Shown here: positions 15,471 to 25,000 of the stretch, in pieces
How positions within the stretch are numbered: position 1 is the first letter of the stretch
Layout: each line of letters begins with the position of its first letter
Assembly: GCA_965195225.1 (NCBI GenBank)
Contig: CBDAFL010000050.1
Location: forward strand, 37,055 to 101,054
Length of the DNA: 64,000 nt
From: JAHIKV01 sp965195225
GTDB lineage: Bacteria; Planctomycetota; Planctomycetia; Pirellulales; Thermoguttaceae
Direction: 5' to 3'
Notes under the pieces: model-generated
What the model was told of the DNA's origin: nothing
The model's database searches: none
Seen by the model: only the letters and a program-made list of their open reading frames with translations
Made by a program: the position numbers and the translations under genes

Positions 15471-16661
15471 ATGGCTCAGAAGTACTACAACAGCGCGGAG
15501 ACCGCCAAGATCCTCGGCAAGAGCGTGGATGAAGTCAAAGAGATGTTGCAGGGCCGCAAATTGCACGGCTATCGCGACGGTGCCGACTGGATGTTCAAGG
15601 CGGAAGACATCGACAAACTGGCCGGAAAATCGGCTCCACCCGCGACGGAGGAGGAAGGCGGCGACGTGCTGCTGAGCGACGCGGAACTGGGGCAATCCGA
15701 TCCGGGATTGTCGGGTACCGTGATCGGCATGAACGGCGGCGGTCAGGTCGTCCCCGACAGCGACATCCGTCTGGCCGAGAGCGACATCGAGATTGCCGAG
15801 CAGTCCAAGGCCCCCGCCAAAAAACCAAAGGCCGGCTCGGACTCGAAGGCCGCGAAGTTCGAGGAACTGGACTTGACTTTAGAGGAAGACCTCACGCTGG
15901 AGGACAGTACGCTGATGCTCGGGAGCAAGCCTGCCCCGGGCGGGGACAGCTCCTTCGTCGATCTCGGCGACAGCAAGACGTTGGAAGACGACAATCTGGT
16001 GCTCGGCGGCAGCGGCAAGGGGAGCGACCTGACCCTCGGCGGCGACAGCGGCATCTCCCTGGTCGATCCCTCCGACAGCGGATTCTCGCTGGAAACGCCC
16101 GTAAACCTGGGCACCTCCGAGGAGTCGCTGGAACTCGGCGAGGAAGACATGCTGGCCACGGGCGAGCCGGCCAGCCCCGATTCCGCCGCAATGCTGAAAA
16201 CCGACGACGAATTCATGCTGACCCCTTTGGAAGAGGTCACCGATGCCGATGGTTCGGAGAGCGGATCGCAAGTGATTGCCCTGGACACGGAGGGAGACGA
16301 AGAGGCGACCATGGTAGGTGCCGGCGCGGCCGGGGCGTCGATGGCGGCCATGCTCGACGAAGACCTCTCCTCGCAGCCGGCGTTGGACTTGGGCGCCTCC
16401 GCGCCGTTGGGAGGCGCATCGGTCTTGGGCGCGCAGCCGGGTACGACGGCCGAAGGCGCCGCGCTAATGCAGACCTCGGCTTACTCGTTCGAGCCGCCTT
16501 ACACCGGCTGGCAGATCGCGGGCCTGGCCGTGTGCGTCGTCCTGCTGATGCTCTGCGGCATGATGATGTTCGACGTGCTGCGGAACATGTGGAGTTGGAA
16601 CGAGGCGTTCACGGTCAACAGCAGTTTGATGGACACGATCCTTGGATGGATCGGCGTATAG
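15471..16661 (+). CDS. Membrane-anchored protein with N-terminal excisionase-like HTH
   Basis: 396 residues. Residues 1-50 (MAQKYYNSAETAKILGKSVD then EVKEMLQGRKLHGYRDGADW and FKAEDIDKLAG) form a MerR/excisionase-type helix-turn-helix with wing. Residues about 55-330 are acidic and low in complexity, with repeated motifs of the form DSxLVLGG or SDLTLGGDSGISL. A TM helix near the end (WQIAGLAVCVVLLMLCGMMM) is followed by a short C-terminal stretch. A DNA-binding-type domain on a membrane-tethered flexible stalk is a recurrent planctomycetal design of unknown role. Co-oriented with the small secreted gene upstream. Confidence 0.8.
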   Translation: MAQKYYNSAETAKILGKSVDEVKEMLQGRKLHGYRDGADWMFKAEDIDKLAGKSAPPATEEEGGDVLLSDAELGQSDPGLSGTVIGMNGGGQVVPDSDIRLAESDIEIAEQSKAPAKKPKAGSDSKAAKFEELDLTLEEDLTLEDSTLMLGSKPAPGGDSSFVDLGDSKTLEDDNLVLGGSGKGSDLTLGGDSGISLVDPSDSGFSLETPVNLGTSEESLELGEEDMLATGEPASPDSAAMLKTDDEFMLTPLEEVTDADGSESGSQVIALDTEGDEEATMVGAGAAGASMAAMLDEDLSSQPALDLGASAPLGGASVLGAQPGTTAEGAALMQTSAYSFEPPYTGWQIAGLAVCVVLLMLCGMMMFDVLRNMWSWNEAFTVNSSLMDTILGWIGV

Positions 16662-16682
16662 CCTCGATACATAGTGAGATTT

Positions 16683-16768
16683 AGCCGCCGCGTCCGCGCG
16701 GCGTTGGGTGGCACGGGCATCTTGCCCGTGTCCCGGCCGACACTGGCGAAGCGCCAGTGCCACCCGTC
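16683..16768. repeat. Palindromic repeat family D
   Basis: GGGTGGCACGGGCATCTTGC with CCGTG, then CACTGGCGAAGCGCCAGTGC with CACCC. Each half is a hairpin (CACGGGCA/TGCCCGTG and CACTGGCG/CGCCAGTG) and the outer GGGTGGCA/TGCCACCC ends pair. A relative lies at 21980-22051. It fills the gap ahead of the OmpA-like gene. Confidence 0.7.
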
Positions 16769-16811
16769 GTTGAACGGATACGATATCAACAGATTCGAAA
16801 GGAGTCGAATC

Positions 16812-17645
16812 ATGCGAGTGCCCTTCCGGCTGCTTTTCTGCGGGATCGCCCTGCTCGTATTCCCCGGCTGCAAGATTGTTTCCGTAGCCGAGTGGAACGC
16901 CTCGCAAGCGCGGAACCGCGCCCTGACCGAACAGAACCGGGCGCAACTGGCCGAAATTGAAAACCGCCGCCGGCACGACCGGACGCTCGAAGACCGGCTC
17001 ATCCGCGGCGAGAAGCAACTCGCCTTGTTGCAGGAACGGGCCGACCTCGACCGGAAGCAATTGGAGAGCTACCGGCGCGAGCGCGAAGGGCTGTACGAAC
17101 AGTTTCAGGGGCTGGCCTTCGGACGCGGTCGGCTCCCGCCGGAGTTGAGCCGGCAACTCGTCGAGCTGGCGAAGCGACATCCCAGCCTGCAATTCGATCC
17201 CGAGACTGGAGTGAGCAAACTCGACACCGACATCCTCTTCGATAGCGGCGAGGCGGTGCTGAAGCCCGGCGCCGAGCGGCTCCTCGACGACTTGGTCCGG
17301 GTGCTCCGCTCGCAGGCGGCGGGTGATCTGAAGATCATGGTGGCCGGACATACCGACAACCAGTTGATCGCCGGCCGAATGGTCCGCGAAAAATATCCCA
17401 ACAATTTCCATCTCAGCACGGCGCGCGCGTTGGCTGTGACCGACCGGCTGAAGCGGACCGGACTGCCGGAGCATCGGATGGGAGTGGCCGGCTTCGGCCC
17501 GTGCCAGCCGATCGCCCCCAACGCCACCGCCCGAGACCGGCAGAAAAACCGCCGCGTCGAGATTTTCGTCATGGCTTCGGACGTCCCGGTGGTCGGATGG
17601 ACTGAGTCCACTCCCAGCGTCTACGGCGCGGGGAGCAGACGGTAG
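16812..17645 (+). CDS. OmpA-family peptidoglycan-binding lipoprotein
   Basis: 277 residues from ATG 16812, with AAAGGAG 6 nt upstream. The start MRVPFRLLFCGIALLVFPGC ends in a lipobox (LVFPGC), so Cys20 is probably lipidated. Residues about 30-105 form a charged coiled coil (RALTEQNRAQLAEIENRRR, LQERADLDRKQLESYRRER). Residues about 145-260 are the OmpA/MotB domain: ILFDSGEAVLKPGAERLLDD, VAGHTDNQ and NRRVEIFV with the peptidoglycan-contacting Asp and Arg. It should tether the outer membrane or cell envelope to peptidoglycan. The frame upstream of the ATG reads only through palindrome sequence. Confidence 0.9.
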   Translation: MRVPFRLLFCGIALLVFPGCKIVSVAEWNASQARNRALTEQNRAQLAEIENRRRHDRTLEDRLIRGEKQLALLQERADLDRKQLESYRREREGLYEQFQGLAFGRGRLPPELSRQLVELAKRHPSLQFDPETGVSKLDTDILFDSGEAVLKPGAERLLDDLVRVLRSQAAGDLKIMVAGHTDNQLIAGRMVREKYPNNFHLSTARALAVTDRLKRTGLPEHRMGVAGFGPCQPIAPNATARDRQKNRRVEIFVMASDVPVVGWTESTPSVYGAGSRR

Positions 17646-17983
17646 ACGGTAGTCCGTGGACTGGAAGCGGTCGAGTGCCCGATACTATTTGCTCGATCCT
17701 CTGCGACAATACGCTGGCTTGCCGACCGCTGATGGCCTGCCCGCCGAATGGATGAACGAGGCCCACCAGTCCGTCCCAAACGGCACCGCCGGACAAGTCA
17801 GCAGTGCAATAAATTGCATTACCGGCTTTTTCCACAACATGTTGTGGTGGTAGCAGTGCTGTTACCCACAATATCTTGTGACAAGTGGGCTTTATGCAAT
17901 TTGTTGCAGTGGCGCCCGGGCGGCATATTGTCCCTGTCGAGGCCAATCCCCCGCCTTTCCGTAGCTGTCTTCATGGCTTCTTT
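17646..17983. other. Convergent intergenic region with four palindromes at 17805-17908
   Basis: Between the OmpA-like gene and the leftward metalloprotease gene. Four perfect inverted repeats fall within 104 nt: TGCAATAAATTGCA (17805-17818), CCACAACATGTTGTGG (17832-17847), CACAATATCTTGTG (17867-17880, loop TATC) and TGCAATTTGTTGCA (17895-17908). The outer pair share TGCAA/TTGCA and the inner pair share CACAA/TTGTG, giving an A-B-B-A order. No U-tract follows any of them. Confidence 0.75.
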
Positions 17984-19618
17984 CTACGTACTCTTCTTGC
18001 GCCTAACTTTTTTCTTCATCGGGGGTTTTTTCGTAGCATCGGCCGGAATGCCTTGCTCAATCATCGGAACTATTTCGGGATGATCGACGATGTACCAGCG
18101 ATAACGCGAGAACTCCGATGTTACCAGCCGTTGCAGGCGGCGCATCCCGTCTTTGTGGTGGTAGCCGAAGTTGTGCAGCATTTCGTGGGCGACAAACTTC
18201 GGTGAGCCAAATAGATCAGCACTCTTCTCGTAACCTTTAAATGGCAGTGAGCACCAGATTCGTTTCTGTCCTCCACGCGGTCGCCCAACTGTTGCCTTGG
18301 CGTTATGTGTCTTATTTCGCCAATCTATGTTGACGGATGCAGGGCCAGGGCGACCGGTAACCTCGCGTTCAATCGCGTAGAAGCGCTCAAGCATCGACAG
18401 ATAGTTTTGCGAACGCCACGTCCAGGCCGGAATAGCGTCAATCTCGAAGTGCGCGGAGCGGAGAATCACGAACGGCTCCGGGGAAAGCTCGTGCGAGTGT
18501 CTGCCGTTCCAGGTCCATTCCACTTTCACGCGAATTGCCCGAGACGGGTTGCCTATAGCCTTTTTCTCCTCATGGGTAAGTCTGCCATTGGGCATCTTTT
18601 TGCCGTCAATCCGTGCCGCCGTTCCCACGGCGCAACAACCAGCCGCGGCGACATTGAGGCGATGGCCGCCGGGGTCGAGCAAGTCGTATCGCCAAAAAAG
18701 GTGCGGCCACCATTTTTTTTTGTCTGGCTCCGTTACGTAACCAGCCCATGCACGAGGCGTTAGCTCAGCACCGCCGAATTCAAATTGCTGAGAACGGTCT
18801 ACGATGTAGGGCAGCGGATCAAACTTAAATCGCTTCCCGTCGATCAGCTCGACGCGATAGCCCATCATAACGAACCGCCGGTTCGTCCAGAGGCGCGTCG
18901 CGTCCATAATGGGAATCTTCATCCGAGTATCAGGAAAAACCAACACAGCCCATGCCCGGCGCATTTTGGGCGTCCCGGCGCGCCGAATGAATCGACAGTT
19001 GCTCCACGTGTCCTGGGTGTGGAGTTGGATCGCGGCATCCTCTGTCTCGGACGTCACATTTTCCCACACCGCGAAGTGCAACGGACCAGTGTTGCCAATC
19101 ATGTTGATTCCCATGCTCTTACCCGGCGTCAAAATCAACTTTGGCGAGACGGCGGGTATCTTGCGACGCCATCGGACTTCGCCCGTCGGTGCCGCAGAAC
19201 GCACGGCTACTTCGGACAGTTTCACTCTGCGGCGCTCATGGATCAGCCTCAGTGGTTGTGGCTTTCCGGCAACGAGCTTCACCAATGTAGTTTTGGGAAC
19301 GGAGATCGTGTCCGAGCGCAAGACGATGATGGTTCCATTATCGCGCGCGGCCGCAACCTCAAAACAATACTCACCGGACTTAAGGCCCACGCGGGCTTTG
19401 CCGGAAGCATCGAAAACAGGGGGACGGCCGATAGGCAATAGCTCATTCCCGGTGGAATTGGCAGCCAACACCCGTAGCGGCAGCCCCTTCACAAGTTGCG
19501 GCTGAGTGCATTGCACCGTAACATGGGCGTTGGTCAAAGGCGCAGCGTGGCCATCCTCGCCTGATGCGCCCGCTATCATCAACACCGTTCCCGGAATGAG
19601 GAAGAACGTGAGCCGCAT
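17984..19618 (-). CDS. Secreted metzincin-like zinc metallopeptidase
   Basis: 544 residues from ATG 19618. A signal peptide (MRLTFFLIPGTVLMIAGASG) is followed by about 450 residues without clear similarity, including beta-rich segments that may hold Ig- or carboxypeptidase-like folds. The catalytic motif is HEMLHNFGYHH (His478, Glu479, His482, His488), an exact HExxHxxGxxH metzincin zinc site. The first two His and Glu lie on the same helix and Gly485 makes the turn. A Met-turn is not obvious downstream. The protein ends in a very basic tail (KKPPMKKKVRRKKST). It is encoded alone, convergent to the OmpA-like gene. Peptidase activity is inferred from the motif only. Confidence 0.7.
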   Translation of the reverse strand: MRLTFFLIPGTVLMIAGASGEDGHAAPLTNAHVTVQCTQPQLVKGLPLRVLAANSTGNELLPIGRPPVFDASGKARVGLKSGEYCFEVAAARDNGTIIVLRSDTISVPKTTLVKLVAGKPQPLRLIHERRRVKLSEVAVRSAAPTGEVRWRRKIPAVSPKLILTPGKSMGINMIGNTGPLHFAVWENVTSETEDAAIQLHTQDTWSNCRFIRRAGTPKMRRAWAVLVFPDTRMKIPIMDATRLWTNRRFVMMGYRVELIDGKRFKFDPLPYIVDRSQQFEFGGAELTPRAWAGYVTEPDKKKWWPHLFWRYDLLDPGGHRLNVAAAGCCAVGTAARIDGKKMPNGRLTHEEKKAIGNPSRAIRVKVEWTWNGRHSHELSPEPFVILRSAHFEIDAIPAWTWRSQNYLSMLERFYAIEREVTGRPGPASVNIDWRNKTHNAKATVGRPRGGQKRIWCSLPFKGYEKSADLFGSPKFVAHEMLHNFGYHHKDGMRRLQRLVTSEFSRYRWYIVDHPEIVPMIEQGIPADATKKPPMKKKVRRKKST

Positions 19619-20246
19619 AATGCCGTAGCCTGCTATCCCGCGTTGGGGCTGGAAATTGACAAGGAGTAACGCTCTCCGCGACAGCTCCCTTAGCTTCGTA
19701 ACCTCACATTACATTTAACCCATCCTACCCTTTTCGGCACGAGGGCGACGGATACCGACGCGAAGCGTTGGTCGGGAGCCCGAATTTGCCGAGAAACCGC
19801 TACGCAACCATTGTATTCCGTTTCTTTCCCCTCACGGCACCGTGACCACCAAAATATCGCTCTCCGGGCCGACTACGTCGGCTGCCACTCGGACACGGCA
19901 CTCAGATTATGTGGCCAGGGCCACCCCGTCAATGCCCCGGGGCCAGTGGTTAGTGGCTGGGGGTCGGAGGTCAGGGTTCCAAGGGGTCGGGGGCAAGAAC
20001 GGAAGCCCCGGGGGCAAGCCCAGTTAGTCAGTGGCTAGTGGTCAGTGGTCGGTGCGAAGCCGCAAACGGCAAATCAGAAACCAGAAATTAGAAATCATCA
20101 ATCAAAAATCCCGCACCCGGACCTCGAAGTCGTCGAACAGGGCGTGGTTCCCGCTGCGGATAAGTCAGCCGGCTAAACGTCCGAGAGTGAGATCGAGGGT
20201 GGCATCGCCCCCCCGTAACAGATCGGGCCGGGCAGAATCGATATTC
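19619..20246. other. Intergenic region, no gene seen
   Basis: About 630 nt. The part around 19940-20060 is a degenerate array of GTTAGTGG / GTCAGTGG / GCTAGTGG units, the same flavour as the GGATAGTGG string on the opposite strand near 60690. No frame is convincing. Confidence 0.5.
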
Positions 20247-20272
20247 TTGAGATATCCCGCTACGGATATAAT
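20244..20272 (+). promoter_or_regulatory. Promoter with perfect -10, upstream of the small membrane gene
   Basis: TTCTTG (20244-20249), 17 nt, TATAAT (20267-20272). The ATG at 20271 lies inside the -10, which shows that the next in-frame ATG (20298) is the real start. Confidence 0.6.
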
Positions 20273-20297
20273 GGGGAGAGAAAGGAATCTGCACCCA

Positions 20298-20576
20298 ATG
20301 AACGGAATCGACTTTCCCGCGGTGTTTTGGCTGCTTGTTGCCGCGCAATTGCTCGGCGTTTCGAGTGCGTGCTTTGTCCGGTTTTGCGAAGGGTCTACTT
20401 GCCAGCTTATCGGCCAGTGGGCGTTTCTTGCCGCCCTGCCCCTAATGGGGGTGGCAACCGGTGTGGCGCTGGCCGTCGGACCAGGGATTTGGATGGCTTG
20501 CGCCACGTCGTTGGCCGTCATGGTGTTGACTGCTACTTTTGACCTGCGGGGGTCAATGCAGGGAGTCAACCCATAA
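20298..20576 (+). CDS. Small hydrophobic membrane protein
   Basis: 92 residues from ATG 20298, GAAAGGA upstream. Three hydrophobic segments: VFWLLVAAQLLGVSSACFV, WAFLAALPLMGVATGVALAV and WMACATSLAVMVLTATF, with short polar loops and a Cys pair (CFVRFCEGSTC). I recognise no family. The frame continues upstream but there it reads intergenic repeat sequence and crosses the predicted promoter. Confidence 0.65.
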   Translation: MNGIDFPAVFWLLVAAQLLGVSSACFVRFCEGSTCQLIGQWAFLAALPLMGVATGVALAVGPGIWMACATSLAVMVLTATFDLRGSMQGVNP

Positions 20577-20985
20577 GATTTCCGATTTCCGCGTCCGTCG
20601 AGCGAGTACCCCGTCATTCGCCGAAACCTCTTGTCTTCGAAGGCGGATTCTCTAAGCACTGACCCGTTTTCTCCAGCGGCGACGGAATTCTCCTGCTAGA
20701 TTCTCCAGTTTGCTGGCAGAGCGGCCCATCACGGCCGTTCAGCCGGTAAAATCGAAAAAAAGCTTCCTTTCGATAGAACCCGCAGCCGAAACGTAATATC
20801 AGGCAGCAATTACCGGAAACGGGAATGGCCGGGGGGGTCAATTCCGCCAGACCCTTGCGCCGCAACTGCGGTGAGTCGGACCCTCCTTGGTGCTACAGGA
20901 CCGGTTCCGTTGCTGGACCGAACGGATAAATCACTGACTTTCCCGGGATGATTGTCGCCGGGGTGGAGCCACAGAGGAGGGAACA
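20577..20985. other. Intergenic region, no gene seen
   Basis: About 400 nt between two rightward genes. No plausible frame. The 45 nt before the BON gene include CGCCGGGGTGGAGCCACAG and the RBS GAGGAGGG. Confidence 0.5.
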
Positions 20986-21873
20986 ATGCGACTTTTGCTG
21001 ACAGGTTTAGTGGTCGCTGCCATCACCGCAGTCGTCCCCGCGCTGGCACTGGCCGGCAACCAAGAGGTTGCCGAGAATGTTGCCAACCGGCTGCAAGAAA
21101 GCGGGCAGATGAGCGACTATAAGATCGGCGTGAAGTATCAGGATGGAACGGCTTGGCTCCGCGGCCGAGTGACCAGTCAGGCGCAGATGGAGACCGCCCT
21201 GCGACTGGTGTTCCGGACGCCCGAGGTTGACCGCGTGGTCAACCAGCTTACGGTTTCCTCGCCCGGGGCGCGTCGGTTGGGCGAGGCCGCGCCGACGGGC
21301 TACAACCCGTTGCGCGATAAGCAACCGCGGCAGCCCGGCTTGGCGAAGCGTTTGGAGACGGCCGTCAAGCGTGGTTACGAGCAATGGCAGCCGCAGCCGC
21401 GGCCCATTCGCAAAGAAGATCCGGCCTATGCCAATCGCCTGCCTAGCTCCTATGCGCCATCGGCGGTCGAGCCGACCGCGGCCCAGGTGCCTCAAGAGCT
21501 GCCGCGTCAGACGGCCGCGCCGCGGCCAATGGCCCGCGTGGCAATGACGCAGCCGGGTATGCGTGGTCCGATGAGTCCGAACGGCCAGCCGCGGCCGATG
21601 TACGCGGCGGCAACGAGTCGGGCGGGGGTGGCGCCGGCGCGGTACGACCAGCCACGCATGCCCAACTATGCCTGGCCGAGCTATGCATCGTATCCGAACT
21701 ACGCCGCTTTGACCTATCCGAAGCAGTACTCGCCGACGGCATGGCCGTACATCGGCCCGTTCTATCCTTATCCGCAAGTCCCGATGGGATGGCGGAAAGT
21801 GACGTTGGAATGGGACGACGGCTGGTGGTTCCTGGATTTCAGCGATCAGCCGTCGAGTAGCTGGCAGCGGTAG
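20986..21873 (+). CDS. Secreted BON-domain protein
   Basis: 295 residues from ATG 20986, with GAGGAGGGAACA as RBS. The signal peptide MRLLLTGLVVAAITAVVPAL ALA is followed by one BON domain (residues about 25-95: VAENVANRLQESGQMSDYKI, WLRGRVTSQAQMETALRLVF, VDRVVNQLTV), a phospholipid-binding or protein-interaction module of the periplasm. Then comes a long Pro/Ala/Tyr-rich stretch (YPNYAALTYPKQYSPTAWPY) and a conserved-looking end (GWRKVTLEWDDGWWFLDFSD). The terminal block recurs in planctomycetal secreted proteins as I recall. A terminator follows. A role in the outer envelope is inferred. Confidence 0.85.
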   Translation: MRLLLTGLVVAAITAVVPALALAGNQEVAENVANRLQESGQMSDYKIGVKYQDGTAWLRGRVTSQAQMETALRLVFRTPEVDRVVNQLTVSSPGARRLGEAAPTGYNPLRDKQPRQPGLAKRLETAVKRGYEQWQPQPRPIRKEDPAYANRLPSSYAPSAVEPTAAQVPQELPRQTAAPRPMARVAMTQPGMRGPMSPNGQPRPMYAAATSRAGVAPARYDQPRMPNYAWPSYASYPNYAALTYPKQYSPTAWPYIGPFYPYPQVPMGWRKVTLEWDDGWWFLDFSDQPSSSWQR

Positions 21874-21917
21874 GAGCCGGCATCGGCGACAAGTACCGCT
21901 CAACGAATGACAAAAGG

Positions 21918-21954
21918 AAGCCCCCGCCCGGACCGTCCGGCGCGGGGGCTTTTT
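21918..21954 (+). terminator. Rho-independent terminator behind the BON gene
   Basis: AAGCCCCCGC pairs with GCGGGGGCTT around an inner CCGGACCGTCCGG hairpin and is followed by TTTTT. The 3' half (CGCGGGGGCTTTTT) is repeated at 22047-22060 after the family D palindrome. Confidence 0.9.
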
Positions 21955-21979
21955 GTATTCCAAGAACGATTTGACGCTG

Positions 21980-22051
21980 TAGCGTCGGGTGGCGCTGGCA
22001 TTTTGCCAATGTCCCGAACGAAGCACTGACGAGACGCCAGTGCCACGCGGG
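21980..22051. repeat. Palindromic repeat family D, second copy
   Basis: GGGTGGCGCTGGCATTTTGC followed by CAATG, then GACGAGACGCCAGTGCCACG. It is the same plan as 16683-16768. It sits between two copies of the terminator end CGCGGGGGCTTTTT, as if it had gone into the terminator and duplicated part of it. Confidence 0.6.
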
Positions 22052-22079
22052 GGCTTTTTTTGCCGTGCCTGCCGCGACG

Positions 22080-25000
22080 CTACTCCATGGATTGGCGCAT
22101 TTTCTCGAAGGCGGGCAATTCCAGCGGCTGGAGCATGTCGCCGGTCAGGTTCTTTTCGAGGGCTTTTTCCCAGGCTTTTTTGGCCGCTTCAAACTGCCCC
22201 GCCTGTTGGTGGGCCTGCGCCTGATGGAAGAGCCGGACCGGGGTCTCCGAATCGGCCACCGCGGCAGTGATGTCCGCGACGGCTTTTTCCGATTCGTCGC
22301 GCGCCATGTAAACGCTGGCCCTCGAGTCGAGCATCGCGCCGAGCGGACCGGCGATTTCGATGGCTTTGTCGACCAGCTTCAACGACTCGTCGAGTTTGAC
22401 GCCTTGCAGTGCCAGCAGCACGGCCAGGTTGTTCATGGCCACGGCGTTTTTGGGGTCTTTTTCAATGACCTCGCGGTAGTAGCTTTCGGCCTCGTCGTAC
22501 CGCGTCTGGCGGGTGCGCAATTCGGCCAACGACAGCAGTATTGCGAGATGCCGGTCGAATTTCTTGATGGCCTTTTCTAGAATTCGGTCCAGGCGACGGC
22601 TTTGCTCCTCGTCGGTCACTTTGGTTTGCGAGATCACAATACAGGCCCGGGAGAAATCCTGGGGAGTGCTGCTATTCATGCTTTTTTCGAGCAGTTCCAG
22701 AGCTTCGGCGGTCTTTCCCCTCGCGCCCAAGAACACAGCCAACAACAGGTTCCTCGCGGGGCTTTTCTTGGCGTATGCCCGATACCAGATTTCGGCTTGA
22801 TCGAAAAATTTATCGGCGTCTGGTTTTTGCTCCGGTTTCGTCAGCCTCCGACCGAGTCGGGTTAGTTTGTCGGCCGCCAGTCGGAGTCTTGTGTCGCGGT
22901 CCTTGGACTGTGCGTCGGCCGCGTCGACGAATTTTTTCATCAGATCGAACGCCATGTCGGGCTGCTTTTTGGCACAGAGCAAATCGGCCCGAAAGGAGAG
23001 AGTGACAAACCACTCAGGAGCAATCTCCACCAAGCGGTTGAGGTACATCTCTACGCTGGATGTCTCGTTGTGTCGCAGCAGGGCTTCGATAAAGGCGACC
23101 AGATAGCGGGGTTCCCTGGGATAAGTGGCCACCAGACTCCGGTAGAGGTTGCTGGCCTTGATCCAGTCCCCCGCGGCCTCGTACATGTTCGCCAGTTTTA
23201 ATTGGTCGTTGGGCATGGCGGTCTGGTCCTCGAGCATCTTCTCCAGAAGGAGAAGGGCCTGATCGCGCTTGAACCGCTGCGGATCAGCGGCGGTCACCTG
23301 ATACAATGCCCGGCGATCTAGTGCCGACGCCTCGGAGCCGGCCAGGTTTTGCTCGAGCAGTTTTTGTGCTTTTTGGAGGTTGTCGTATCCGCCGCGAGTG
23401 GCGTAGATCAAAGCCAGTTGCCGTCTGGCCCAAACCAGGTCCGAGTCTTCGCCCTGCACCTTGCCGTCGATGATCCTCTGTAATAGGGCCTCGGACGATT
23501 GCAGCTTGCCGGTGCGGGCGTAGAAATTGGCGACGACGCGTGCGACGGCGATGTCCTGAGGCGCCGCTTCCAGGGCCGCCTCGTATTGTTTCTCGGCGTC
23601 TTCGGTTTTGTTCATCGCCTCATAGCACTGGGCAAGCGCCAGTGGGGCTTCCTTTGCGGGGATATTCAATTTTGCCTCTTCGATCGCTTTTTCGGCCTTG
23701 TCCACTTCGCCGACGATGCTGTAGAAGCGGATCAGCGCCACCCAAGTTTGCGGGAGCTTGGGTTCAAGTTCCGTGGCGAGTCGCAGCGATTTCGCGGCGT
23801 TGCCGAGCAATTCTTCGGCCTTTTGGTCTTGCTTCATGGCCTTTGCCCGGCTGCCGAGAATACCCAACATCTGCCCCAGCCAGAGGTGGTCGAGGTAGTT
23901 TTTGGAATCGGCCGAGGCGGCTTTTTGCGCCATCTCCAGGGCGCGGTCGTATTCCCCTTGCTGCAAAGCGACTTCCGCTCCGGCCCGGCTCAACTCGGGT
24001 GCGAGTCGCGGTTGCTCTCTCTCGAGTTGGCGGAGCATTTGATCGGCCTCGGCGTACTGCCGCGTTTGCATCAGGAGTTGGACGGTCCGCTTGACGCCGT
24101 TGGGGTTTCTCTCACCCATGCCGAAGGCTCTACGGTAGTTTTCCAGTGCCCTGTCCGGCTGGCCCAAGGCGTCGTAAACCCCCGCCTCCATCAACGGTAT
24201 GCGCGACCAATCTCCGCGTAGCTCGTGGGCCTTGGCCAAGAGGTTTATTGCCTGCTGCAACGTTGCGGTTCTGTCTTTTTCGTCTTTTTCATCTTTGCCG
24301 CTGAGATATAGCAAGACCGCCTGACCGTAGAGCCAGTATGAGCCTTGGCCGGCGACCTGCTCGATTTCCTTGAGTGCCCGTTCCATGGCTGGCTGGTCCG
24401 CGGCCCGCAACGCCCTCTCGAAGAGCAAGTAGCGGATATTCACGTTGTTTGGTTGTTTTTCGGCGATCTTCCGGCAGAAGAAGTCGATTTGTTCCGTATC
24501 GTCTACTTGCATTGCGGCGCTAAGCAGTCCGCTCCAAAGTTGCAATCGCTGTTCGTCGGAAAACGATTCGGTGTTCTCGGCCAGTTTTCGCAGGCGCTCG
24601 GTGGCCTCTTTCCCGTGGCGTCGCACAAGATGCTGCGCCCATGCCTTCCGTCTTTCGATGGTATCACCGAACAATTCATCCGCTTCCCGCAGGAGTTTCT
24701 CCGCTTGTTCCCAGTTCCCTCGTCGGTTGGCCAGCGAGGTGAGCACCCTCCAAAACGCGGGTTGTTTGGGATCCTTGTCGCGGGCTTCCCGCAACAACTT
24801 CTCGGCGTCGTCGGCACGGTCTTGCGCTAAGAGTGCCTCGGCGCGAAAAATTGGTATCTGGGGTGAGTCGGGCAAGGCTTTTTCGGCCACCTCCAGGGCG
24901 TCTTCCACCGCTTTCCAATCCCGATTTCGGGGTGGAAGCCGCATGTTTTTCATCAGCAACATGCGTGCGTAAAGGACCGCGTTGGCGGGAGCAACGCTAC

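Noticed and set aside
17805..17908. Palindrome cluster as a set of terminators
   Set aside because: None has a following T-run and the stems are AT-rich and short, so termination is not the obvious role.
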